DNA from: Chara braunii | Lineage: Eukaryota > Streptophyta > Charophyceae > Charales > Characeae | Direction: 5' to 3' | Assembly: GCA_003427395.1 (NCBI GenBank) | Contig: BFEA01000188.1 | Span: 2,499,274 to 2,523,316 of the forward strand | DNA: 24,043 bases | Shown: positions 1 through 8,226 of the stretch, in pieces | Numbering within the stretch: position 1 is the stretch's first letter | How the letters are laid out: each line of letters begins with the position of its first letter | The notes under the pieces: generated by a model | Told to the model about the DNA's origin: nothing | Databases searched by the model: none | The model's input: the letters and a program-made list of their open reading frames with translations, nothing else | Made by a program: the position numbers and the translations under genes

Positions 1-16
1 TCTCTCTCTATCTATC

Positions 17-91
<75 letters not shown>

Positions 92-92
92 C
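1..92. repeat. (TATC)n microsatellite
   Basis: A nearly uninterrupted TATC/TCTA tetranucleotide run fills the left edge of the window. It abuts the first Penelope-like coding fragment directly, so it probably truncates that fragment's 5' side. Confidence 0.97.
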
Positions 93-368
93 ATGACGTT
101 GCGTCACTTCAGGAGTGCGGGTTCTGAGAGAACCAAAACCTTGACGATTATCGGAACTTTTCATCGAATGGTAGCTAACACATACGAGATGGTGGATCTA
201 CCGCCCGTGCTTGACCTGTTCGGATGGGAACTCCGACTCATGGATTACCCATGGAGAATAACCCGCGCCGCGATACTTACGTTCATCCGAAATTGCAAGG
301 ACGCGGATGTCCAAAATAAATTTCAGGAGTACCTGGAAAAGCAAGAAGCACCAAATCGACGGATATAA
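93..368 (+). pseudogene. C-terminal fragment of a Penelope-like RT protein
   Basis: This open stretch encodes about 91 residues. It begins right after the microsatellite, so its ATG is probably not a true start. The peptide has a pattern I associate with the end of Penelope-like reverse transcriptases: TIIGTFHRMV near residue 19, an acidic/hydrophobic stretch (DLPPVLDLFGWELR) near residue 35, then a YPWRITRAAILTFIR helix near residue 52. This resembles the 'gvIiG..hR ... gYp...l..al..f' thumb region after the palm motifs. In the family this region binds template/primer as part of the RT. The upstream palm is missing. Context supports the call, because the same kind of C-terminal tail recurs at 744-929 and a PLE fills 820-5348. 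It could also be a fragment of another retroelement RT. The assignment is from pattern memory only. Confidence 0.45.
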
Positions 369-743
369 AACTGAAAGTCCGGAATAAAATACGTCAAGAA
401 ATTCACACGACTCGGAATATAAAGCTAAAATCACAAATCGAAAAATTAAAAATTAAAAATTAAAAATAATAATTTTGCACGGAATGAAAATGAATTTTCA
501 GGGACAAAAAAGAAACATACACGACTAAGTACCCCGGAATATCACGAAATTTCTGCAGATATAATGACGTAACAATGTCGCTCACATTTCCAAAGATACG
601 AAACAGATAGAAGATGAAAGACCTAAAGCAGTGGAAACGAACCAATAAAGAAAAAGTACTCACTTGAAAATGAAGGAAAATCCACGGCCATGAAAGTAAA
701 CAAGAACAGAACAACAAACAAGGCCAGATTCGGGTCAGTATAA
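369..743. other. Decayed A-rich retroelement remnant
   Basis: This A-rich stretch between two C-terminal PLE fragments has many stops in all frames. Short forward peptides look like broken retroelement coding sequence, but I cannot assign any of them to a domain. No promoter or RNA gene is visible. Confidence 0.4.
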
Positions 744-929
744 AAAATCAGCGGCGTTATAGGCAAGTACCACAGTAAGACGGAACTCCGACAGAGAGGA
801 GAGTACGTGAGTAGCATGCACAGAATCATTAGATATTATGAAAGTAGCTCCAGATTGAAGGCATGTTGGAAATCGACGACGACAAGGACAACAAAGAGAG
901 CGACTGCGGGAGATCCTGAGGATAGATGA
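744..929 (+). pseudogene. C-terminal tail of an upstream PLE copy
   Basis: The frame is open from just after a TAA at 741-743 to a TGA at 927-929. It encodes a basic tail reading ...GVIGKYHSKTEL..., then RIIRY.ESSSRLKACWKSTT. The same tail, with few substitutions and the same terminating TGA, recurs at 5037-5146 inside the second direct repeat. This shared stop shows that the direct repeat includes the 3' end of the element's ORF, as expected when a PLE copy is preceded by part of another copy in head-to-tail order. No start codon is present. It is a 5'-truncated remnant. Confidence 0.5.
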
Positions 930-1180
930 TGAGTACACTACAAGGATAGGGAAAGTGGCGGAGAAGAACTAGGAACAAAGGATATAAATACTGAGGATAG
1001 TGGCTGAAATGATTACCTGAGCAGTGAGGTAGAAGGGTAATCGTGACTGGTGTCGCATGCCATGGACATTATGTGTATGCTGGGAAAGTAAAACCTCGCA
1101 CGTTCTGTCTACATTCGCATGTGTATGCTGTGAAAGTAAAACCTCGAACGTTCTGTCTACATTTGCATTTGTTTATCTTT
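820..1180 (+). repeat. Upstream pseudo-LTR of the Penelope-like element
   Basis: Positions 820 to about 1120 match 5037 to about 5337 at a constant offset of 4217 without gaps (for example ATGCCATGGACATT at 1057 and 5274). Mismatches are scattered. This copy contains a further 48-bp tandem duplication (units from about 1071 and 1119) that the downstream copy lacks. Penelope-like elements typically have such direct 'pseudo-LTRs', which arise from head-to-tail arrangement, not from LTR-retrotransposon priming. An LTR retrotransposon is less likely because the interior encodes GIY-YIG plus PLE-type RT and neither edge shows TG...CA. Confidence 0.75.
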
Positions 1181-1465
1181 ATTCACAGTGCTTAGAACTT
1201 GCGGGCGGTACCCTCGATGATTGGCACTGTATAGACTTGTCACTCTTCCATTTTACATTCACTATCTTTATCTCATCTCTGATCATTCGTAAACCTTTTC
1301 TTTCATGATATCATAGTGGCGATTTGTTAGAGATTACTATAGCGTGAAAATTACTCAACGATTTTTGGAGATTCTATTTTACTTATCTGGTGTGTACTGA
1401 AGACGATCAACAACGTTGTGACGTTACGAAGACTACCTATCTGATGTTCCCAAGCTTCAAGGAAG
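1181..1465. other. 5' leader of the Penelope-like element
   Basis: Lies between the upstream pseudo-LTR and the first plausible coding frame. It has no long frame and is T-rich in its first half. It may contain the element's promoter and untranslated leader, but I see no diagnostic motif. Confidence 0.4.
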
Positions 1466-2017
1466 ATGTCGCGTTCGTGATCATCGTCGGACAGGAAGGG
1501 GCGCAGACACTCATCATCATCTTCCGGATCTCAAGGGAGAAAGTGCTCAAGAAGGGGGACATTGAAAACTCCGAGAGATAGAAGACATAAGTCAAGATCA
1601 CCATCGTCACGGTTAAGAAGGGCGGAGTCAGAATCTCCAAGGTGGTTCTCGAGATCATTGTGGGAGCAAAGACGGAATGATTTCCCCCCACCGGGAAATC
1701 GAGCGTGGTTTACGACGGATCTAAAGGAATAAATCTTTAAGCTCCGCCGGGAGATGGACAAAGTTCTCAAGACACAGGAGCAACTCACACGAAAGACAAG
1801 TGAAAAGCAGCCAACTCCTTCGAACAAGGAAGACACTGCAAAGAAGCCTGAGCTAACTCCGGATGCGCTCAAGTCCATCATTGATGAAAGCACTGAAGCC
1901 GACAGAGATGAACCAAGGGGGACAAAATCAAGCTGGTTCAAGCGCAACCGGTCAGAAGAATGCAGAGGTATCGGAAGTGCAGAAGGAGGTCAACAACCTG
2001 AAGCTACTAAAGTATGA
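1466..2017 (+). pseudogene. RS-rich N-terminal region of the PLE ORF, two internal stops
   Basis: One frame can be followed from ATG 1466 to a stop at 2015-2017, broken only by TGA at 1478-1480 and TAA at 1730-1732. The first ~85 codons are rich in Ser and Arg (for example RRHSSSSSGSQGRK, RRHKSRSPSSRLRR), which suggests a nucleic-acid-binding or nuclear-speckle-like basic tail. The part after 1742 is charged and likely helical (MDKVLKTQEQLTRKTSEK). Near 1935-1950 the coding pattern appears to move to another frame. I infer that this is the N-terminus of the polyprotein whose GIY-YIG and RT lie downstream, because spacing and orientation fit and no other element boundary intervenes. The RS-rich portion has no specific homologue I can name. 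Confidence 0.5.
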
Positions 2018-2153
2018 TCTGGCGGTTGTGGAGGGCGCATTGCAGAAGATCAATGAACCGACTCGTACCTGCACTCCGATCGTGTCGTCTTCGGTTCATC
2101 TGAACGGATATGTGGGGAACAATGGCTGGACTACCAACTTCAGTACATGGTAG
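1935..2153 (+). pseudogene. Coiled-coil-like segment of the PLE ORF, shifted frame
   Basis: In the third forward frame the sequence reads AEVSEVQKEVNNLKLLKYDL followed by AVVEGALQKI. This heptad-like run of charged and aliphatic residues is typical of a coiled coil. It overlaps the end of the preceding frame and is followed by another frame change, so it is part of a frameshifted ORF. Its role is probably multimerisation, by inference from the coil pattern only. Confidence 0.4.
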
Positions 2154-2649
2154 CCACAGCATTCCGAGTCGAAGCATGCCAAGCAGAAGCGCACCGAACA
2201 AAAGCAGATTGGGACGCGTAATCCCTCCACACCCCAAGAGAGGACGAACGAAGATTAATCGCAACGTGTCGGCAACAAAGTCGAAGGCAAAATGGAACAT
2301 TAATTTCGGGGTCGAACCGATGACGGACATGCAGCTCCTTCGTCTTCACTATACGGACCTTAAGGTCTTATGCAAGATGTATGACATCAGGTACAAGGAC
2401 AAGCCGCAAGCGATCTCGACATTGAGGCAAGTTCCTGGATTGATCGCATACAAGGAGCGGGACTTCAACCGGGATTCTGATCTTGAAACACAGATCATGC
2501 CAGATTCAGATAACATCAGAGTGTTCAATACAACTGGCGGCGACACAAGTGAGGATGATTACGAGAGTCTTAGTACAAGATCAAGCGGGAGTGATGAGTA
2601 TGACTCATTCGACACATCTTCGAGCGCTGAAGATCTGTCGGGAAGGTAG
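2110..2649 (+). pseudogene. SAP-like helix pair and acidic Ser-rich segment of the PLE ORF
   Basis: This frame encodes about 179 residues. Residues ~1-60 are basic (PHPKRGRTKINRN). Residues ~77-107 read LLRLHYTDLKVLCKMYDIRY, then KDKPQAISTLRQ, a helix-turn-helix pattern resembling a SAP DNA-binding motif ('L..Lk.lck..gi.y..k..ai..L'). Residues ~135-179 are acidic and Ser/Thr-rich (GGDTSEDDYESLSTRSSGSD). It lies immediately upstream of, and in the same numeric frame as, the GIY-YIG frame, with stops between them. I infer a DNA-targeting region of the element's protein. The SAP resemblance is by eye and would need a profile search. Confidence 0.5.
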
Positions 2650-2766
2650 AAGATACCTCAGCATCAAGCGACCTCACCACGACACAAAAGTGGGAGCAGA
2701 TACACAGGCTATCAACGAAAATTGAGCAACTAGTTAGTACAGGGAGTTTCACCTTGGTGTAGACAT

Positions 2767-3189
2767 ATGTACGTGGGAAGGGCAGGAAGACAGCCCGACA
2801 AGAGATGGACTGAACACATAAACTTGGCCAAGAATCCAAATAGAGGAGCACAGCGGAAACTATACAGTTGGCTGCACAAATTTGGTTGGGAGAAATATGT
2901 TCTGATACCCATTTGGACGGGAGTAAGATCAGAGGTGATAGGGATGGAAGCAACACTTATTAGGAGATTGAATCCATTCTTGAATACAAGGGGAAAAAAC
3001 AGAAAGACTCGGAAAAAACGAAGACCAAGAAGGAGAAAGAGGAAGAAGAATGAAAACAATGAGGTGAATCAGAATATACCTGTTTTGTTTAAACCAGTTC
3101 GATCGGGTTACACTACGAAGATAACATCAGTACTTCAACCGAAAGCAATGATTTACTGCACAGCTGGAAAACTGTGGAATGAAAAATGA
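2767..3189 (+). pseudogene. GIY-YIG endonuclease domain of a permuted PLE
   Basis: The encoded 140 residues show the core of a GIY-YIG nuclease, which nicks target DNA for retroelement insertion. YVG is at residues 2-4 (the 'YIG' half), a KRW..H helix at 12-17, an aliphatic/aromatic helix ending in KFG at 38-40, strand YVLIPIW at 44-50, the likely metal-binding Glu of MEATLIRRL at residue 61, and the conserved NPFLN ending at Asn73. A very basic tail (KTRKKRRPRRRKRKK) follows. The 'GIY' half is not in the same frame: GVD lies just upstream (about 2755-2764) in another frame, suggesting a small indel. In canonical Penelope elements this domain is C-terminal to the RT; here it is N-terminal. 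Stops before and after show that the copy is not intact. Confidence 0.8.
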
Positions 3190-3222
3190 AAAGTAATTAA
3201 ACGAACATTCGGATCAACAATT

Positions 3223-3837
3223 GTGAAAATTGACAACACAAAGTTCCAGCTAAAAAAATGCAGAAAACAAATCGAAAATGGATGTATCTTTTATGTGATC
3301 CAACTGGTGCATACGAGACCGAAAACAAACAAACATAGAAATATTCTGCTTAACTGCTTGAGGACACCATGGAGACGGAGGGAACTGTATAAATTATCGT
3401 TAGATGATATACAAATGTTTTTGTCAAAGGTGGGATCGATTACCGTAAAGAAGCAAAAACGAACAATTAAAGGCATTTTCACACGAATTTCAAAGAAGAA
3501 GTTTGCATTCAATATCAAGAGAAGGCTGATATTTAAGATTTCATTTGATGCATGCATTAATCTGAAGCAAGTGAGAAACAGAACAACCGAGTCTATCTTG
3601 GAAAACGTAAGTAATAACAATTTGGCAAACGATTTGACAGCTCAGATGTGTGTGATGTTTAAAAAATCAAAGACATTCGGGAAAATATTACATAATCACA
3701 GACAAGTGCTTACACAAGCACCGGACTGTAATTGTGCAGTATCCCGACTTCCAAAAATTGAGAACCACATTGCCTGCAGATTAAGTGAAATCACAGAAAA
3801 TCAACTCTTGTGGAATGCAAAAACGTACCCCATATGA
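3223..3837 (+). pseudogene. Linker of the PLE protein with Cys/His motif
   Basis: This is the longest open stretch of the element, about 204 residues, highly basic and rich in Lys/Asn/Ile. Near its C-terminus it has PDCNCAVSRLPKIENHIACRL, with Cys169, Cys171, His182 and Cys185, preceded by HNHR at 157-160. The spacing C-x-C-x10-H-x2-C suggests a small zinc-binding knuckle. A conserved CCHH motif is reported for PLEs with N-terminal GIY-YIG, which fits, though I cannot confirm it is the same motif. The stretch sits between nuclease and RT. Its first residue is probably an internal position of the original ORF, because GTG/ATG context means little in a decayed copy. Confidence 0.6.
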
Positions 3838-4062
3838 ACGAAAGAATTGGAAAGTAAGAAATTAAAAGGACAATCATCACTACCATTGCAAATATACCAC
3901 GACCACTAAGGAAGAAAAAAAAAAAAAAAAAAGATGTCTCTACCTGCATCGAAAAGAAGAATGATGTGAAGATTTTTCTTCACATATCAGAAGTATGGGA
4001 AGTAAAAAGAAGATTGACACAATGTATCCTATCATCATTGGACATAAATCCTTGAGAAAGTT
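3838..4062. other. Broken interdomain stretch of the PLE
   Basis: A-rich sequence with an 18-A run near 3917. Short peptides in alternating frames seem to continue the ORF toward the RT, but several stops and likely indels are present. Confidence 0.4.
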
Positions 4063-4427
4063 TTGTGGAATGCCGTAAAATCTGGTATGAGAAGACACGA
4101 AAATTCTTTCCGGAATCGAATCACTACGAAATTATACAACAAACGGAATCTTAGATCACTCAATTGGCCAAAAATACGTATCATGGATGTGGGATGGAGA
4201 AAATCGCAGAATGGGATGAACAGGGATCATACGAAAATGCGTATACAATTCCAAAAAACAAGGACGTCACCAGACGCCGACCAAATGTGTCGACATATAA
4301 GGAGTCATCTCAGAAACCATCGAACGTACTATCAAGAGCTATCAACTTCATGTGTCAAACATTGAAAGTTGGTTTCTCACTAAAAGGAACGAACCAACTA
4401 CTACCTAGACTGAAGACATGCAATTAA
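4063..4427 (+). pseudogene. RT N-terminal (fingers) region of the PLE, frameshifted
   Basis: In two overlapping frames this region yields peptides fitting the start of a PLE reverse transcriptase. In the frame open from 4164 it reads AYTIPKNKD, then RRRPNVSTYKESSQKPSNVL, then helix SRAINFMCQTL. This resembles the PLE RT1 region ('Y.lpK.hK...RPIv...s.....ls'). It lies just upstream of the catalytic motif A segment. The RT would copy the element's RNA at the nicked target. At least one frame change occurs within the region. Confidence 0.55.
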
Positions 4428-4451
4428 GTAGCAAAAGAAACATACGGGGAT

Positions 4452-4637
4452 ATGGCTACGATAATCTGTGCCACATACGATGTCAAAGATATGTTTTCGA
4501 ATCTCGATCACACACATATCTTAAACGTCATGCAATGGATGATGAAAACGGCGAAAGAAAAACGGAAAACCCACTTCTGTTACAAGATGAGAGGAAAGTA
4601 CATGAACTTTGGAAAAGCAAACGGAACCTACGGATAG
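4452..4637 (+). pseudogene. RT palm motif A segment of the PLE
   Basis: The frame encodes ATYDVKDMFSNLDHTHIL at residues 7-24. It matches reverse-transcriptase motif A (D-x-K-D-M-F-[ST]-N), with the first Asp (residue 10) expected to bind catalytic metal. MQWMMKTAKEKRKTHFCYKM and FGKA follow, like the segment between RT motifs in PLEs. The frame then ends at a stop, and the next RT motif continues in another frame, so this is one exon-like piece of a decayed ORF. Confidence is good because motif A and the downstream FVDD motif occur in order. Confidence 0.75.
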
Positions 4638-4677
4638 AGAACATTAAAAATTGAGTGCCTAATGGATCTGTTGTACT

Positions 4678-4998
4678 ATGACATCAAAAACGCATACTTC
4701 AAACTTCAAAGTACAAGGAACATTATTATGCCAAGTAATGGGGATACCAATGGGGAAGGGCTCTAGCCCACCCATTGCCAATATGGTATGCGCGTTCGAT
4801 GAGTACAAATGGTGTGCGCAGACTGAAATTGATGAGAAACTTATCCACGATATGAGTTTTGTGGACGATGTAATGATGATCATAATAACAAGTAAGGAAG
4901 ATCAAACGAAAGAGTTGGAATGTCTTAAATTTTTTCAAACATGCTACCACCAATCTCTAAAACTTGAAATCATATCACACAACGCGAACACGGAATGA
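4678..4998 (+). pseudogene. RT palm motifs B and C (FVDD) of the PLE
   Basis: The frame encodes MGIPMGKGSSPPIANMVCAF at residues 21-40, the motif B signature of Penelope-type RTs. FVDDV follows at residues 61-65, the catalytic Y/F-x-D-D motif C, with Asp63 and Asp64 as expected metal ligands. LKFFQTCYHQSLKLE resembles the following motif D/E region. Just upstream in another frame, LLYYDIKNAYF (about 4663-4695) looks like the preceding part, indicating a frameshift near 4690. The ORF ends at 4996-4998, where the intact protein would continue. A YLETRV-like peptide follows in frame and is soon stopped. The catalytic residues are present but the gene is broken. Confidence 0.8.
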
Positions 4999-5036
4999 AC
5001 ATATCTGGAAACAAGGGTGACGAAATAAATCAACGA

Positions 5037-5344
5037 ACAGAATCATAAGATATGATGAAAGTAGCTCCAGATTGAAGGCATGTTGGAAATCCACAACGAC
5101 AAGGACAACACAGAGAGCGACTGCGGAAGATACTGAGGATAGATGATGAGTACATTGCAAGGATAGGGAAAGTGGCGGAGAAGGACTAGGAACGAAGGGT
5201 AGAAATACTGAGGATAGTGGCTGAAATGATTACCTGAGCAGTGAGGTAGAAGGGTAATCGCGACTGGTCTCACATGCCATGGACATTACGTGTATGCTGT
5301 GAAAGTAAAACCTCGCACGTTCTGTCTACATTTGCATGTGTTTA

Positions 5345-5348
<4 letters not shown>
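5037..5348 (+). repeat. Downstream pseudo-LTR of the Penelope-like element, with ORF tail
   Basis: Direct-repeat partner of 820-1180. Its first ~110 bases carry the conserved C-terminal tail (RIIRYDESSSRLKACWKSTT), ending at TGA 5144-5146, the same stop as in the upstream copy. Compared with the region before 820, the RT thumb seems to be deleted, because the RT frame at 4998 is separated from the tail by only ~40 bases. The repeat runs into a (CT)n tract at 5348, which may mark the 3' end of the insertion. Confidence 0.75.
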
Positions 5349-5385
<37 letters not shown>

Positions 5386-5449
5386 GCGCCCCCCCCTCCC
5401 TCTCTCTCTATTTCTTTCTCTCTCTCACACTCATAACAATAAATGGAAT

Positions 5450-5496
<47 letters not shown>
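5348..5496. repeat. (CT)n microsatellites
   Basis: Two CT dinucleotide runs (about 5348-5381 and 5455-5496) are separated by a C-rich and CT-like spacer. They directly follow the downstream pseudo-LTR. Confidence 0.95.
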
Positions 5497-5499
<3 letters not shown>

Positions 5500-6237
5500 T
5501 TAGCTCTTAGTCTCATTGATTTGGCTACCTTAGGGCTGCGTTCCCCGCGCCCATGCGGTAGACAATTCCCTTCCGGGCCGACTTTCCACACCGGTTTCCA
5601 ACCCAGGTGGGGTCTGGAAAACACTACAGCGCCCGAACTTTTCCAGGCCGCCGGGCAGTGGGGTCCAGGCCTGATCCAGTTACGGGGTACGCGCTGAAGC
5701 AGGAAAAAGAAAAACCAGAAACAAAAGCATCAAAAGGAAAACGAGAAATTAGAAACGCTAACGGGGATCTAGTCACGTCCTCACTGGTCGCCTCTCACTG
5801 GCGCGCTTCTCGACCGCTCCCTTTTTTCCATCGCCCTCAGGCCCCGCAGGATCTCCGACGGCAGCGAATTCGCGAAAATACGTGCCACAGCAATGACGTA
5901 AATGGCCCTTTTCACAAAAGACACGACCGCGACCGGCCCTCCAAATGCGATTTTACGGGCCGTGTAATCACACGGCACCGAGCACAAAAAATAAGCACAC
6001 TTTTCTCGTTTTCCCCCCCTTTTGGGGTGAGACTTTGCCCGCCAAACTCGAATGGGCCTGTTATGAAATCTCAGCGGCCAAAGGAGCGCTCCATGGAGTG
6101 TCTGCCATCGGCCATTTTCCCAGCAGCGTCGGAAAAGTCATCTTTTTTGCGTTCCGACTACCTCATTAGACCTACGAGTCGACCACGCAAGACCTACGAG
6201 TCGACACCCGGTAAGAGCGCATGTGTGCGCTCGCAAT
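5497..6237. other. Unassigned region with a dispersed GC-rich repeat
   Basis: No convincing gene. Positions 5560-5672 belong to a repeat family with an inverted copy at about 12108-12220. The rest shows no domain, RNA fold or element ends that I can support. Short frames lack recognisable motifs. Confidence 0.5.
5560..5672 (+). repeat. Dispersed GC-rich repeat, copy 1
   Basis: Contains CTTTCCACACCGGTTTCCAA, TGGGGTCTGGAAAACAC, CTTTTCCAGGCCGCCGG and CAGTGGGGTCCA. The same blocks, in the same order, occur on the minus strand at about 12108-12220, and the last block again on the plus strand at about 13073-13100. This indicates an interspersed repeat of unknown type. Confidence 0.8.
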
Positions 6238-6257
6238 AGAGAGAGAGAGAGAGATCG

Positions 6258-6304
<47 letters not shown>

Positions 6305-6374
6305 CTTGACTGCACAGTGGTTGGCAGGTTGCCGTTCAAGAAAAGCCGTGAGCGGGAAGCACCATGAAAACTGC

Positions 6375-6426
<52 letters not shown>
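6238..6426. repeat. (GA)n microsatellites
   Basis: GA runs at about 6239-6253, 6260-6299 and 6377-6426 are interrupted by short unique sequence. Apparent Ser/Leu-rich or Arg/Glu-rich reading frames across them are artefacts of the repeat. Confidence 0.95.
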
Positions 6427-6428
<2 letters not shown>

Positions 6429-6590
6429 CCGTGGCAGCAAATGCCACGTGGCCACGTGGGGTGAGCCACCACGTCCGTTCTCTGACCTCCCTTTATCTCT
6501 CTCTCTCTGTGGTTAGGGAACGCATGTGGCAGCGCACGCCAGGGGGCCACGTGGCATGAGCCACCGCCACGTGCGTTCCCTACCCCCTCT
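6429..6590. repeat. Duplicated G-box-like segment with four CACGTG palindromes
   Basis: Two related ~65-bp segments (about 6429-6490 and 6520-6590) share GTGGCAGC, CCACGTGG and TGAGCCACC blocks. CACGTG occurs at 6445, 6453, 6548 and 6568. CACGTG is the core of plant G-boxes bound by bZIP/bHLH factors, but no gene start lies nearby, so regulatory function is unproven. Confidence 0.7.
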
Positions 6591-6612
6591 CTCTCTCTCT
6601 CTCTGTGTCTCT

Positions 6613-6726
6613 GTGGCTACGGGCATTTGTGGACGAACCTGGCACATGCTTGCATAGATTCAGTTCGACTGAATCTAACGCCTACATGTGCCTAGATTCG
6701 CGTGCAAATAAATAGCGGGCATCGCC

Positions 6727-6797
<71 letters not shown>

Positions 6798-6905
6798 TTG
6801 GGCTAGGGGCATTTCTGGACGAACCTGGCCACATGTCTGCGTTAGATTCAGTTAGGCTGAATCTAACACCTACATGTGCCCAGATTGGCGTGCAAATGCA
6901 TAGCG

Positions 6906-6912
<7 letters not shown>
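6613..6912. repeat. Tandem ~115-bp unit with internal hairpin, separated by (CT)n
   Basis: Unit 1 (about 6613-6730) and unit 2 (about 6800-6912) share GGACGAACCTGGC, ACATGTGCC, CGTGCAAAT and TAGCGGGCATC blocks. Each carries a stem-loop. In unit 2 it is a perfect 11-bp stem at 6841-6851/6857-6867 with loop TTAGG; in unit 1, 8 bp at 6656-6663/6669-6676. Each unit is followed by a long CT run (6731-6793, 6911-6981). Confidence 0.85.

Positions 6913-6981
<69 letters not shown>
6911..6981. repeat. (CT)n microsatellite
   Basis: Pure CT dinucleotide run of about 70 bp following the second hairpin unit. Confidence 0.97.
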
Positions 6982-6983
<2 letters not shown>

Positions 6984-8226
6984 ACTTGGCATGGTGCGCA
7001 CTTCCTGCTTGCCACATGTCTGCTCCTCAGCCATCGACGCGTTTGAACGTCAAGCTGCTGCGCGGGAACGGAACAAAAAAAAAGGAAAATTGAACTATGA
7101 AATGGCCAGTACCGGTTCCGGCCTGGGTTAATTTTTATTTTTTTGCTGGGAAACTTTGTGGGCCCGGTAAACCTTTACTATTTAAAACGGACATTTCTGC
7201 AAGGAGGGAAACTTGGATCCGACGATAAATTTGCTGTCGAACTTTCGAAAAGCACTGTGTTTTTGCAATTTACCCTCCCCTGTTTTTGTGCCCGTCGTGC
7301 AAAGCCCTACCGCCAGAACGCACAGTCATTTCGATCTGAATTTGGGGCAACTTTCAGTCTATGCACATGGATAATGACCGGGCACATTCTATTCGGGTGA
7401 CGACGGTAGTGTGAGTGCACGCCCAGTACCTGCGTCTGTTTCCCCACACAGACTCCTCCTTGAGCTTCACTCAGTGATCGTCCGTCTATCTGCCGAGCGA
7501 TTTCGTAATCGCCTGACCATCTGCTGATTGATTTCTTCTTGATTGGCTCACTCATCTCCATTGTCTAATTGCGGTCAGTTCTTTACTACAACTTTTGCAA
7601 TTTCAATCAGCTATATATGAACAGAAAAAAAATGAATTCATTTTTTTTATCTTCTTCCTTATAACTACCCCTGTTCAGAACCTCTTGCGTACAAGGTCGC
7701 CCACGTGGATGTAGGTTGAGCGGCGGCTGTCCCCCCCGCCCCCCCCCGTGTGTCATATCGACCCACTTGCACACAATCAAAAGGAGGGCAAAGAGGCAAA
7801 GATAAGAGGAAGGGAACAGCCAATTACAACAAAACAGGGGGAAATTAGCAACAACACAAAAAACGGATCCTCGATGACAAGTCCCACATGCAAGTACCAC
7901 CGCTCCCTCCTTCACAGGCCAAACGACGGGACAAGACCGCCCAGGACAAAACACTCTTGTCTGCAAAAAAGAAAAGGAATCCCAGATACATATCTATACA
8001 CAGCAGATGGCCTTGTTCGTCATCAAGACGTTGGTATTCCTATGTCGACTGAAATACTGGGACACCGCCAACGGCGCAAAAAATATAAAGACTATCCCAG
8101 ATGGCTTGTGATGGGGTGTGAACCGACAGTCTGTAGAGTTTTCCATCTGGTGTGGGTGAGTGATAGTCTACTTTGATTTTGGTTAAGGTAGATTATCATT
8201 TACAGTGTAATCAGTGAGGGGATTCT
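6982..8226. other. Unassigned region upstream of the hammerhead
   Basis: No gene recognised. An open forward frame at 7748-8176 (about 142 codons, Lys/Arg-rich) has no motif I know and could be chance. Positions about 7350-7408 resemble the right arm of the inverted repeat at 8778-8828 (TTTCAGTCTA, ATAATGACCG, ATTCGGG, GGTAG blocks), marking a dispersed family. A C-run lies near 7730-7747. Confidence 0.5.

Noticed and set aside
820-5348. LTR retrotransposon
   Set aside because: Direct repeats lack TG/CA ends. No integrase, protease or RNase H was recognised, while GIY-YIG and a PLE-type RT are present.
5274-7093. Long Ser/Leu-rich or Arg/Glu-rich reading frames
   Set aside because: They are translations of CT/GA microsatellites and lack independent motifs.
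7748-8176. 142-codon forward frame
   Set aside because: No recognised motif and no supporting start context. Kept only as a note in the spacer description.
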